DNA of 64,000 nucleotides, from NCBI RefSeq assembly GCF_036884275.1, contig NZ_CP145607.1, positions 2,715,001 through 2,779,000 of the forward strand, written 5' to 3'. Below are positions 44,679-52,935 of this stretch, piece by piece (within the stretch, counting starts at the first letter, position 1; each line of letters starts with the position of its first letter). Origin of the DNA: Sphingomonas kaistensis. GTDB lineage: Bacteria > Pseudomonadota > Alphaproteobacteria > Sphingomonadales > Sphingomonadaceae. Under the pieces are notes generated by a model. The model searched no databases. It worked only from the letters and a program-made list of their open reading frames with translations, and was not told where the DNA came from. The position numbers and the translations under genes were made by a program.

Positions 44679-45218
44679 TTAGCGGCGGTAGGGATAACCC
44701 TCGCGGCGATCGTCGATGCCGTTGCGGTTGTTGTCGACCCAGCCGTCGCGGCCGTCGCGGACGCCATCCCGGTCGCGATCACGCCCGCCGCCATAGCCCT
44801 GGCCCCAGCCATTGCCGTAGCGGTTGTTGCCGTCGCGGGCCTGATAGGCGATCCGCTGCTGCAACTGGGCAAAGCGCAGGTCGAGATCGCGCTGCTCACG
44901 CGGGTCGATGCCGTTGCGGGCAAAGGCACGCGTGCGGTTCTGCAGGTCGATCGCCTGGGCACGCAGGCGGCGGGCCTCACGCTCGCTGATCCGGTCGCGG
45001 TTGTCGAACCGCTCGACCTGACGGCGAAGCTGGTCGGCGCGCTGCAGATAGACCGCGGTCAACTGGCGCTGGTTCTGATAGCCATAGCCATAACCCGGCT
45101 GGCCATAACCGTACTGCTGATAATAGCCCGGCTGCTGACCATAGTAACCCTGGGCGGCGGCCGGAGCGGCGGCGCCGAGGATCGAAAGACCGGCGGCGGC
45201 GAACAGGAACTTCTTCAT
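44679..45218 (-). CDS. Secreted Gly/Tyr/Gln-rich protein with EF-hand-like tail
   Basis: A 179-aa protein with a signal peptide (MKKFLFAAAGLSILGAAAPA). A low-complexity YGQQPGYYQQYGYGQPGYGY segment is followed by a coiled-coil-like charged stretch (ERFDNRDRISEREARRLRAQ) and a tail with calcium-loop-like repeats DRDRDGVRDGRDG and DNNRNGIDD. Function unknown; likely a periplasmic or surface protein. The ATG at 45218 was selected from the signal peptide. Confidence 0.75.
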   Translation of the reverse strand: MKKFLFAAAGLSILGAAAPAAAQGYYGQQPGYYQQYGYGQPGYGYGYQNQRQLTAVYLQRADQLRRQVERFDNRDRISEREARRLRAQAIDLQNRTRAFARNGIDPREQRDLDLRFAQLQQRIAYQARDGNNRYGNGWGQGYGGGRDRDRDGVRDGRDGWVDNNRNGIDDRREGYPYRR

Positions 45219-45338
45219 CGTGTCTTCTCCCTCATCGAGGCTTGATGAAGGAGGTTCTACGCGCCGCCCCAATTCCGCAGGCTGAACACCGCGGTTATCT
45301 CTCGTTCACGCACCGAAACGACCAAGTGGCTGAAAAGC

Positions 45339-46163
45339 CTAGTTCTTGATCTTCCACCCGCTCTTCAGCAGCCCGTAGCAGAGGGCGAACAGCGCCAGGT
45401 TCAACGCCAGCAGCAGCCCGGCCCCGAACAGGATCGGCGAATCGGCTTCGCTGAGGAACCCGTGGCGGAAGCCCGAGATGACGTAGAAGAACGGATTGGC
45501 ATGGCTGATCGCCCGGAACAGCGGGCTCAGCGCCTCGACCGAATAAAAGGTGCCGGACAGCAGCGACAAGGGCGCGACCACGAAATTGGTCACTGCCGCG
45601 GCATGATCGAACTTCTCCGCCCAGATCGAGGTGATGAGGCCGAGGAAACTGAGCAGCAGCGAGCCCATCAGCCCGAACCAGATCAGGCTCAGCGGATGCC
45701 GCACCGTCACATCGACGCCCGGCCACAGCGCCATCGCCAGCCACACCGCGCAACCGACCAGGATCGCGCGGGTCACCGATGCCCCGACCAGCCCGGCGAT
45801 CAGCTCGCCGACCGACAGCGGCGGCATCAGATAATCGACGATCGTCCCCTGGATCTTGCCGACCAGCAGCGAAAAGCTCGAATTGGCGAACGCGTTCTGG
45901 ATCATCGCCATGATGATCAGGCCGGGCGCGATGAAGCTCGGGAACGGCACCCCCATGACTTCGCGCTTGGCGCCCCCCAAAGCGACCGAAAAGATCACCA
46001 GAAACAGGAGGGTGGTGACCGCCGGCGCCCACACCGTCTGGGTCTGCACCTTGAAAAACCGGCGCACTTCCTTGACATAGAGAGTCCGAAGCCCGCCCCA
46101 GTTGACGCCCGTCAGACGGGCCTGGCCTGGGATCATGCGAAGGGATGAGGGCTGGTCGTTCAC
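45339..46163 (-). CDS. ABC-2-type transporter permease
   Basis: A 274-aa inner-membrane protein with six segments. VNWGGLRTLYVKEVRRFFKV is the amphipathic start, and ALSPLFRAISHANPFFYVIS with FRHGFLSEADSP is the ABC-2 signature (like NodJ/DrrB). The ATPase partner is not adjacent, so this is an orphan permease. The GTG at 46163 (VNDQPSSLRM) or ATG at 46136 could start it. Confidence 0.85.
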   Translation of the reverse strand: MNDQPSSLRMIPGQARLTGVNWGGLRTLYVKEVRRFFKVQTQTVWAPAVTTLLFLVIFSVALGGAKREVMGVPFPSFIAPGLIIMAMIQNAFANSSFSLLVGKIQGTIVDYLMPPLSVGELIAGLVGASVTRAILVGCAVWLAMALWPGVDVTVRHPLSLIWFGLMGSLLLSFLGLITSIWAEKFDHAAAVTNFVVAPLSLLSGTFYSVEALSPLFRAISHANPFFYVISGFRHGFLSEADSPILFGAGLLLALNLALFALCYGLLKSGWKIKN

Positions 46164-46235
46164 GCCTTCAGCGCCTATCGGCTGCGGGCTGGAACGGCAA
46201 CGGTTAACCCGAACAAGCAAAGCGACGGAACAAGA

Positions 46236-46985
46236 ATGAGCTGGACTGACGAACGCATCGATCGGCTGAAGGCCATGTGGGCCGAGGGCAAGACCGCCAG
46301 CGCCATCGCCGAGGAACTTGGCGGGGTCAGCCGCAACGCGGTGATCGGCAAGGCCCATCGCCTCGGCCTCGATTCGCGCCCGTCGCCGGTCAAGGCGGGT
46401 GAGGACAAGACGGCTCCCTCAGCCGCCGCGACCCCTGCCGCCGCTGCCCCGGTGACCGAGCGCGCGACCCCGTCGCGGGTGCGCGAAAAGCCGCCCATCG
46501 CCGCCATTCTCGAAGCCGCCGCGCCGATGCCCGAGGATGAGCTGAAGCCCGCCCCGGCCCCCGCCGCCGCGGCAGCTCCTGCCGCCGCCGCGCCCGCTGC
46601 TGCTGCGGCCGCGCCCGCTCCCGCTTCCGGCAAGGCCGGCGAGCCGGTCATGGTGTATCGCTCGATCGGTCCGGGCGGCTTCGTTCGCCAAGGCCCCGGC
46701 GACCAGCAGCCGCCGATCCCGCCCGCCCCGCCGCGCCGCCTCGTTCCGGCCAAGCCATCGCCCGAAATGGCGGACAAGACCGGCCTGCTCGAATTGAACG
46801 ATCGCATCTGCAAATGGCCGCTCGGCCACCCGGGTGAGCCCGACTTTCATTTCTGCGGGCAGCAGGCCAATCCCGGCTATCCATATTGCGTCCAGCATTG
46901 CGGCGTCGCCTATCAGGCCCAGCTCCCCCGCCGCGACCGCCGCCCGCCCCCGCCGCTGCCTTATGGCGGTCCGCGGGTTCGCTGA
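46236..46985 (+). CDS. gcrA: GcrA-family cell-cycle regulator
   Basis: A 249-aa protein. The N-terminal helix-turn-helix MSWTDERIDRLKAMWAEGKT and SRNAVIGKAHRLGL is the diagnostic GcrA domain. A long Pro/Ala-rich linker (residues 55-140) precedes the C-terminal sigma70-binding region, which carries cysteines in ICKWPLGHPGEPDFHFCG and NPGYPYCVQHCGVAY. GcrA works with CcrM methylation (GANTC) and housekeeping sigma70. It is followed by a strong terminator. Confidence 0.95.
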   Translation: MSWTDERIDRLKAMWAEGKTASAIAEELGGVSRNAVIGKAHRLGLDSRPSPVKAGEDKTAPSAAATPAAAAPVTERATPSRVREKPPIAAILEAAAPMPEDELKPAPAPAAAAAPAAAAPAAAAAAPAPASGKAGEPVMVYRSIGPGGFVRQGPGDQQPPIPPAPPRRLVPAKPSPEMADKTGLLELNDRICKWPLGHPGEPDFHFCGQQANPGYPYCVQHCGVAYQAQLPRRDRRPPPPLPYGGPRVR

Positions 46986-47008
46986 TCCGGGCTTTACCGA
47001 ACGACAAA

Positions 47009-47045
47009 TGGGCTCCGGAAGCATCTGCCTCCGGAGCCCTTTTTT
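47009..47045 (+). terminator. Intrinsic terminator after gcrA
   Basis: GGGCTCCGGA (47009-47018) pairs perfectly with TCCGGAGCCC (47029-47038), followed by seven T. Confidence 0.93.
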
Positions 47046-47054
47046 CAACTGAGA

Positions 47055-47552
47055 TCAGACGCTTTCGGGCGACCGTTCCTCGGTCGCAGGCTCGGCCTTT
47101 GCCTCGATCCGGTCATGCTGCGGAGCGCTCGCCGCGCCGCCGATCTCGATCCGCCGCGGCTTCATCGCCTCGGGGATTTCGCGCGTGAGCGTCAGCGCAA
47201 GCATGCCATCGGCAAGCGCCGCGCCGGTCACATTGACATGATCCGCCAGCGCAAAGCGCCGCTCGAAGCTGCGGGTGGCAATCCCGCGGTGAATATAATC
47301 GGCGCTGCTTTCCTCGCCCTTGCGGCCGCGGATGATCAGCACGTTCTGATGGCTGGTGATCTCGATCTCGTCCCGCCGGAACCCGGCCACCGCAAGCTCG
47401 ATACGATACTCATGCTCACTGGTCCGGATGAGATCGAATGGCGGATAATTTTCGCCCGCTCCGGATGCGGCGCTGCTTTCCAGCATGTCGAACAACCGGT
47501 CGAACCCCACGGCGCTGCGCCGGAAGGGCGTGAAATCGAACGCACTACGCAT
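47055..47552 (-). CDS. Small heat-shock protein Hsp20
   Basis: A 165-aa alpha-crystallin chaperone. PPFDLIRTSEHEYRIELAVAGF opens the crystallin domain and ERRFALADHVNVTGAALADG closes it; the C-terminal tail is charged. The N-terminus MRSAFDFTPFRRSAVGFDRL matches IbpA-like proteins. AAGGAGG precedes the ATG and lies inside a candidate thermometer hairpin. It converges with gcrA at the terminator. Confidence 0.93.
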   Translation of the reverse strand: MRSAFDFTPFRRSAVGFDRLFDMLESSAASGAGENYPPFDLIRTSEHEYRIELAVAGFRRDEIEITSHQNVLIIRGRKGEESSADYIHRGIATRSFERRFALADHVNVTGAALADGMLALTLTREIPEAMKPRRIEIGGAASAPQHDRIEAKAEPATEERSPESV

Positions 47553-47554
47553 TT

Positions 47555-47585
47555 CTTGTCCTCCTTTGCTTGAGTGAGCAACAAG
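47555..47585 (-). promoter_or_regulatory. Candidate ROSE-like RNA thermometer in the hsp20 leader
   Basis: In the minus-strand leader CTTGT (47585-47581) pairs with ACAAG (47559-47555). Next to it TTGCT faces GGAGG (the Shine-Dalgarno), with U-G, a G-G mismatch, U-A and C-G pairs. A UUGCU element opposite the ribosome binding site is the hallmark of ROSE thermometers of alphaproteobacterial hsp20 genes. Confidence 0.5.
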
Positions 47586-47728
47586 GCGGACCGAAAGAGC
47601 GACAAGCCCCCGGCCCGTCACCGGACCCTTATTGAGGCGTCCGGCAACGAGAATTTTGGAAGGCAATTTTGCAGTTTCAAGGGGTGCCGACCCGTCAGGA
47701 GGAAGGCCGGGCCGGCACCCGGCGCGGC

Positions 47729-48319
47729 TCAGCCCGGAAGCGAGACCGCGTTGGTGACATGAATGACGCCGTTCGACTGCATCACGTCGGCCTGCGTCAC
47801 GGTGGCGGTGCCGCCCTTGGCATCGACCAGCACGATATTGTTGCCCTGCATCCGCGCGGTCAGCGTGCCGCCCTGCACGGTGGTCAGGCGCGCACTGCCG
47901 CCGCCGGCGCGGATCTGCTGCATCAGATCGGCGGCGGTGACCCGGCCGGGCACGACATGATAGGTCAGCACGGTCTGCAGCATCGCCTTGTTCTCGGGCT
48001 TGAGCAGCATGTCGACCGTGCCCGCCGGAAGCGCGGCAAAGGCGGCGTTGGTCGGCGCGAACACGGTGAAGGGCCCCGGGCCCGACAGCGTATCGACCAG
48101 CCCCGCCGCCTTGACCGCCGCGACCAGCGTGGTGTGATCGGCCGAATTCACCGCATTCTCGATGATGTTGCGCGATGCATACATCGGCGCCCCGCCGACG
48201 GTGACCGTCTGCGCGGACTGCATCGAGGCCATCGATCCATCATCGGCCATCGTCATGCACGCTCCCAGCGGAAGCGCCGCCGCCATCACACTCAGCATCG
48301 CCAGTTTCGACATCGTCAT
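47729..48319 (-). CDS. Fasciclin-domain lipoprotein, 196 aa
   Basis: A signal peptide with lipobox (MAAALPLGAC) precedes one FAS1 domain: IIENAVNSADHTTLVAAVKA, PFTVFAPTNAAFAALPAG and LTYHVVPGRVTAADL, then the H-box end. FAS1 proteins mediate adhesion or bind haem/bacteriochlorophyll-like ligands. GGGAG precedes the first of two ATGs (48319). It is probably an outer-membrane or periplasmic lipoprotein. Confidence 0.9.
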   Translation of the reverse strand: MTMSKLAMLSVMAAALPLGACMTMADDGSMASMQSAQTVTVGGAPMYASRNIIENAVNSADHTTLVAAVKAAGLVDTLSGPGPFTVFAPTNAAFAALPAGTVDMLLKPENKAMLQTVLTYHVVPGRVTAADLMQQIRAGGGSARLTTVQGGTLTARMQGNNIVLVDAKGGTATVTQADVMQSNGVIHVTNAVSLPG

Positions 48320-48464
48320 CGTATCAATCTCCCGTTCGGCCTCGTCGCCGTCAGGGGAAGCTACGGAGCAGGCGCGGCAGCGGATGCAGCCGGCGGCACG
48401 CGTGCCCGCTGTCCGCCACCCTGCGAAGGCCGGCATCCCCCTCGCCAGGGACGCCGCTCGCGAA

Positions 48465-48492
48465 TATCAGCAATGGGTGGAAAGCGGACATT
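48465..48492. repeat. Dispersed palindromic repeat, copy 1
   Basis: ATCAGCAATGGGTGGAAAGC and GGACATT: a variant of AATGTCYGC-AATGGGTSGAAA-GCGGACATT. It lies just downstream of the orphan fragment at 48542-48889, in the same orientation as the other copies. Confidence 0.75.
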
Positions 48493-48541
48493 AGAAGCGG
48501 AGCAAGATATTGCTGCCTTGGGGCTGATCGTTGCACGCCGG

Positions 48542-48889
48542 TCATAGCTTAAACACGCGCCGTGCCCGCTGCCACCACGACCGGCGGTTGGATGTGGGAA
48601 AAGGCCGACCAGCGAGCCGCGCAGATGGCTGCCTGCGGAAGACGACCTCGAGCATAGCTCTAGTCAGTTCTTTTGGGGCGGGAATTATTGCCGACCCAGT
48701 GTGCTGTAGGACGCCATCAACATGCGCCTCGATCATGGGCGCTCTTGCCCACACGACGAGATGGTCAGGAGACCATTCCACCTCACTGACTAAACAGTCC
48801 TGCATACCGCCCACGACGGTCAGGGTGATCGTTGAACGGGCCGGAACCTCTACTTCGTCAGCCCATGGCTCAAGCCAGACGGAAAGCGG
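48542..48889 (-). pseudogene. Orphan gene or fragment lacking a start (115 codons)
   Basis: The minus-strand frame is open from 48889, right after a TAG (48892-48890), and reads PLSVWLEPWADEVEVPARST, then a beta-rich stretch and HLVVWARAPMIEAHVDGVLQ, ending RRVFKL. The N-terminal part looks conserved and protein-like but no ATG, GTG or TTG precedes it; the first usable starts are a GTG at 48814 and an ATG at 48805, well inside. It therefore looks 5'-truncated or start-damaged. It is bracketed by direct copies of the dispersed repeat. Family not recognised with certainty. Confidence 0.45.
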
Positions 48890-48962
48890 CTACGGACCCG
48901 GATTTGATAAGCTCCAGTGACAATCGCCGTCGGTCATCTTGTCAGCATTTCAGACCGGCTGA

Positions 48963-49030
48963 ATGTCAGCAATGGGTCGAACCCGGCCGTTCGGCCTGGC
49001 TGTCCGCAAATGGGTCGAAAGCGGAAACTA
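48963..49030. repeat. Dispersed palindromic repeat, copies 2 and 3 in tandem
   Basis: ATGTCAGCAATGGGTCGAAC (48963 on) is followed 16 bases later by TGTCCGCAAATGGGTCGAAA and GCGGAAA (49000-49027). The first copy has lost its right arm. Same orientation as copy 1. Confidence 0.75.
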
Positions 49031-49057
49031 ACTCCCTGGCCCACAACCCGCCGAACG

Positions 49058-50971
49058 TCAGCCGGCCGGATTATGCTTGTGCAGGAACGCCTCGAGCCGG
49101 GCAAGGTAATCGGCAAGGTCGCCTTCGCCCTCGAGATTGTGCTCTGATTTGGCGTAGAAGACGGAGGTGACGTCGGCCCGTCCGCCCTGCAGCGCCTGCA
49201 CCATCGCGCGGCCCTGGCGCACGGGGACGACCTCGTCCTTTTCGCCATGCCCGATCAGCACCGGCACCCTGAGCCGGCCCGCCTGCTGCAACGGCGACAC
49301 GGTGGCGAGATCGATCTTCTCTTCGCCCGCGACCTTGGTCTTCCACTCGCGGAAATAGCGGGTCGCGCTGAAGCTTTTGCGATTGGCCTTGAGCTGCGCG
49401 TCGAGGTCGGTGACCCCGGCAAGACTGGCCGCGCAGCGATAGCGCTCCGGATTGCGGATCGCCCCCCACAACGCGGCATAACCGCCATAGGACGCACCCA
49501 CGATGCACACCCGTGCCCGATCGGCGACGCCCGTCTTGATCAGGTGGTCGAGGCCGTCATCGAGATCGTCCTGCATGGCGCGGCCCCATTGGCCATAGCC
49601 CTTCTCGACGAAGCTCTTGCCATAGCCGGTGGAGCCGCGGAACTGCGGCTGGAACACCGCATAGCCGCGGCTGGCGAGGAACTGCACAAAGGCGTCATAT
49701 TCCCAGCTGTCGCGAACGAAGGGCCCGCCATGGGGCATGACGATGGTCGGCAGGTTCTTGCCCGCCGAACCCTTTGGCAGGGTCAGATAGGCCGGAATGC
49801 TGAGGCCGTCGCGGGCGGCGTAGCGAAGATGAGTGGTCGCCGACATCTGATCCGGATTGATCCGGCCCAGCGGGGCATAGATCATGCTCATCCGCAAGGT
49901 CTTGGGATCGAGCAGGAAATAGGCGCCGGGATCGGATGCGCTGCTCGCATAGATCAGCAGCTTGGATTCGTCGCGCGAGCGGGAGACGATCTCGTTGACC
50001 GTGGCGGGCAGTGCTTTGTCGATCTTGGCCTGGATCCGCTTCAACTCCGGATCGAGCCACAGGAAGCGCTTGCGGTCGTTCTCATACTCGATGCCGTCGA
50101 CGTCCCCCGACCAGCGATCGCCCCACACGCCGGTGACATCGACCTCGGGATCCTCGAAGATCGGTTCGCCGACGGTGCCGGTCTTGAAGTCGTAGCGGTA
50201 GACGCCGAACCGGCCGGTCCGTTCGTTGGTGACGATGGTGCCGGTACCCGACTGGCCGAAGGTGAAGCGATCGACGCTGGAATCGGAATCCTTTTCGAAC
50301 TTGCCCTTGATGACCCGCAGCGGTTCGCCCGCCGCATCGCGGTAGAACAGCTTCCAGGCCCGCTCGTCGTAGGCGAGGCCGGCGCGGACCACCCCGTCGC
50401 TGTCGGCATACCAGTCCCACACGTCGGGCCGCGGCTTCTCCACGATCGTCGCCTTGCCGGTGGCGAGGTCCACCCGCTTCACCGCGGGCGTATCGTAGAT
50501 CGAATCCTGGCTCGCGACCAAGGCGGTGCGCCCGTCCGGATCGGTGTACAGAACGTCGCCGCCGAGAAAGCCCTGGTTGGAAGGATCGCCCACCCGGCTT
50601 TGCCCGGTCGCGACATCGACCACGACCAGCCGGGTCATCGGATAGGTTTCCCCCTGGAACTGCGTGTACTTGCGGACCCGCAGCAGCAGCCGGCTGGGCC
50701 CCGCCCAGGTGATGGAGGTGACGTCGGCCTTGCCAAGCGGAATGGCGACCGGTGGTTTGGCGGGGTCGGCGGCATCGAAGATCAGGATGCGGCTTGTCTC
50801 GCCCTGCCACGAACGGGCCGCCAGCAGCTTGCCGTCCGCGGACAGACGGGCACCGGTGGCGACGGGCGGTTCGGCGAAATCGGCGATGGACGGGCGCGTC
50901 GCGGGCTGGGCGGTCAGGCATTGGCTGGCAAACAACAAGCTCAGAACGCACGCCCGCAACACGCAACGCAT
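49058..50971 (-). CDS. S9-family serine peptidase (prolyl oligopeptidase type)
   Basis: A 637-aa exported peptidase. The signal peptide is CVLRACVLSLLFASQCLTAQ. An N-terminal beta-propeller (40-390) precedes an alpha/beta hydrolase domain with VCIVGASYGGYAALWGAI (catalytic Ser), GHGEKDEVVP (Asp) and AKSEHNLEGEGD (His). LPTIVMPHGGPFVRDSWEYD is the oxyanion-region HGGP. The ATG at 50971 follows GGGGG at good spacing. Probably a dipeptidyl- or acylaminoacyl-peptidase of the periplasm. Confidence 0.93.
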   Translation of the reverse strand: MRCVLRACVLSLLFASQCLTAQPATRPSIADFAEPPVATGARLSADGKLLAARSWQGETSRILIFDAADPAKPPVAIPLGKADVTSITWAGPSRLLLRVRKYTQFQGETYPMTRLVVVDVATGQSRVGDPSNQGFLGGDVLYTDPDGRTALVASQDSIYDTPAVKRVDLATGKATIVEKPRPDVWDWYADSDGVVRAGLAYDERAWKLFYRDAAGEPLRVIKGKFEKDSDSSVDRFTFGQSGTGTIVTNERTGRFGVYRYDFKTGTVGEPIFEDPEVDVTGVWGDRWSGDVDGIEYENDRKRFLWLDPELKRIQAKIDKALPATVNEIVSRSRDESKLLIYASSASDPGAYFLLDPKTLRMSMIYAPLGRINPDQMSATTHLRYAARDGLSIPAYLTLPKGSAGKNLPTIVMPHGGPFVRDSWEYDAFVQFLASRGYAVFQPQFRGSTGYGKSFVEKGYGQWGRAMQDDLDDGLDHLIKTGVADRARVCIVGASYGGYAALWGAIRNPERYRCAASLAGVTDLDAQLKANRKSFSATRYFREWKTKVAGEEKIDLATVSPLQQAGRLRVPVLIGHGEKDEVVPVRQGRAMVQALQGGRADVTSVFYAKSEHNLEGEGDLADYLARLEAFLHKHNPAG

Positions 50972-51226
50972 AAGATGATCCCCCTTGGAACTCGGCGCCA
51001 AGCTGCCGCAAGATGCCGGCAAAGAGAAGCCCGCAAGATCGATGCGACATGGACGGTCGATCTTAAGGAACCACGAAGATCCGCTCAGGATCTCAAGTAA
51101 TGATACGCGCAGCAATCTGGATGCGCGGACCGTTCCGCCTTGGAGAGTCCGCCATGACTGCCTGCCGGCCCTCAGGCGAAGTTACCGCCTGCGCCCGCGC
51201 GAACGATCAGCCGAATAGAACCGCAA

Positions 51227-52345
51227 TCAGTCCAGCAGTGTCGGCGCGAACACCTTGCTCCGCGCCGCAGGATCATCCTTCGGCAACCTCAGGACCATGC
51301 AGCACCCCTGCTCCATCTTGTCGTGCAGCTCGAGCACCCCGTCATGCAGATGCGCGATACGCTGGCAGGTCGCCAGGCCAAGACCGATGCCGTCGCTGCT
51401 CTCGCCCTTATAGAATTGCGAAAACACCAGATCCTTTTTCTTGGGCGGAATGCCGGTGCCATTGTCGCCGACATAAAAGACGTGCTCGCCGTCGGCCTCC
51501 TTGTAGTGAATGGTCACCACCAGGCGATCGGCGCCGGCATGCTTGATCGAATTTTCGATGAGGTTCTGGAACAACTGCCTAAGCAGGTTCGGTTCGATCA
51601 GCAGGATCGGCAGCCGGGTGACGTGCAACTCGGCATCGGAACTTTCGATCAGGGCCGACAGGTTGAAGCGCACTTCTTCCAGCAGGAGATTGAGGTCGTA
51701 GCGCTCGAACGCCAGCTCCTGCGTCTCGACGGCGGCGGCTTTCAGCAGCGACGACACGAAGCCGGCCAGCCCGGTCGCACTGGCGCGAAGCGAGTTCAGC
51801 ACCATCGTCGAACGCTCTTTCAGAACGGAGCCGCTGTCGCGTTCGATGAGATTCAGGCCGGCGATGATCGCCGCGATGGGATTCTTGAGGTCGTGCGCGA
51901 CGCTATACGAGTAGACCTTGAGCTGTGCGTTCAATCGCACCAGCCGGCGTTCGCGCGCCGCCAGTTCGGTGATGTCGGTTGAAAAGCACACCAGCCTCTT
52001 TTCGCCGTTGGCCATCGTGACCGCAGACCTTGCGCGACAGCAGCGAGATTTTGCGCCCGGTCCAGTCGGTCAGTTCCTCGACCATTTCGCTATGGCCTTC
52101 GCGGAACGCCCGCGATCCTCGCTGAGGAACAGCGCAGCTTCCTCGGCGGTGAAGCTTTCCACGGTGGTGGTGCCGATGATGACGGCCCGCTGCTCGGGCG
52201 CGTAGATGCTGAGAAACGCCTCGTTGGCATAAACCAGCCGGCTCTTCTCGTCTTTGATGAAGACAAGGCCGGGCTGACTTTGCAGCAGGTAGGTGACCAG
52301 CGCCGAATCGCTGTCGAAGACCGACGGCGCATTTCGTTCGAAAAA
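51227..52345 (-). pseudogene. Broken PAS sensor histidine kinase
   Basis: The C-terminal part is intact: YSVAHDLKNPIAAIIAGL (phospho-His) and YVGDNGTGIPPKKKDLVF with GIGLGLATCQRI. The PAS part is split: AALFLSEDRG in the same frame runs into TGA (52072-52070), while the missing piece EGHSEMVEELTDWTGRKISL is read in another frame. Two compensating single-base shifts, near 52110 and near 52022, would restore the protein. The N-terminus also lacks a start codon (TAG at 52348). The part from the ATG at 52015 could still make a 262-aa kinase core. Confidence 0.75.
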
Positions 52346-52501
52346 CTAAAATGGCATACCGAGCTTCGCCCCCCAACCACGCCGCTCGCAGCATCGGCAC
52401 ATTAGGGATGCGGCCCCGACGCGCAAAGCCTTGTTTTTGCGTGAAAACAGCGACGCCCCCACCGCCGGTGACGTCACTCGGGCTCGATCCCGGCCCGTTT
52501 C

Positions 52502-52879
52502 CTACTTCTTGGCCGGGCCACCCGTCTTGGGCAGGGAGCGACCGATCTCCACCCGCACGGCATCGACCGCCCGGCCCTGCGCCTGCAGCGACTTGAAACA
52601 CGCATTCATCATCGGGCCGGTCCGGTCGGCCTTGATCAGCTTCGCCTGCGCCAGATAACGGCCCTTCAACGCACCCGCCGGGACCCGCGCGCTGACCCGC
52701 CCGAGATAATATTGCGTCACCGCGGCGGCAGCCTGCTTCACCGCCGGTTCCTTGGCCGTGTTCTGAAACAAGGTGCCGAGGATCAGGCAGCGCACATCCT
52801 CGTCGATGGACTGCGCGTCGGCAGGCGCCGCACTCAACAAGACCGCGAGGAACGCGCCGGAACTCAATATACGCTGCAT
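52502..52879 (-). CDS. Exported hypothetical protein, 125 aa
   Basis: A signal peptide (RILSSGAFLAVLLSAAPADA) precedes a helical domain: DEDVRCLILGTLFQNTAKEP, VTQYYLGRVSARVPAGALKG, and MMNACFKSLQAQGRAVDAVR. Two cysteines in the mature part are likely to pair in the periplasm. The YYLGRVSA pattern is common in sphingomonad exported proteins of unknown role. It is 57 bases from the next gene. Confidence 0.7.
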   Translation of the reverse strand: MQRILSSGAFLAVLLSAAPADAQSIDEDVRCLILGTLFQNTAKEPAVKQAAAAVTQYYLGRVSARVPAGALKGRYLAQAKLIKADRTGPMMNACFKSLQAQGRAVDAVRVEIGRSLPKTGGPAKK

Positions 52880-52935
52880 GGCTGACCCCTTTTGATGCGG
52901 TCTAGACGCAAAGCCCTCGCACCGCCACGTCGCCG

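Noticed and set aside
49247..51100. 617-codon frame antisense to the S9 peptidase
   Set aside because: The opposite strand has an intact peptidase with catalytic triad; the antisense product has no domain.
51100..51546. 148-codon plus-strand frame between the peptidase and the kinase
   Set aside because: It overlaps the conserved kinase ATPase domain in antisense and has no domain or good start.
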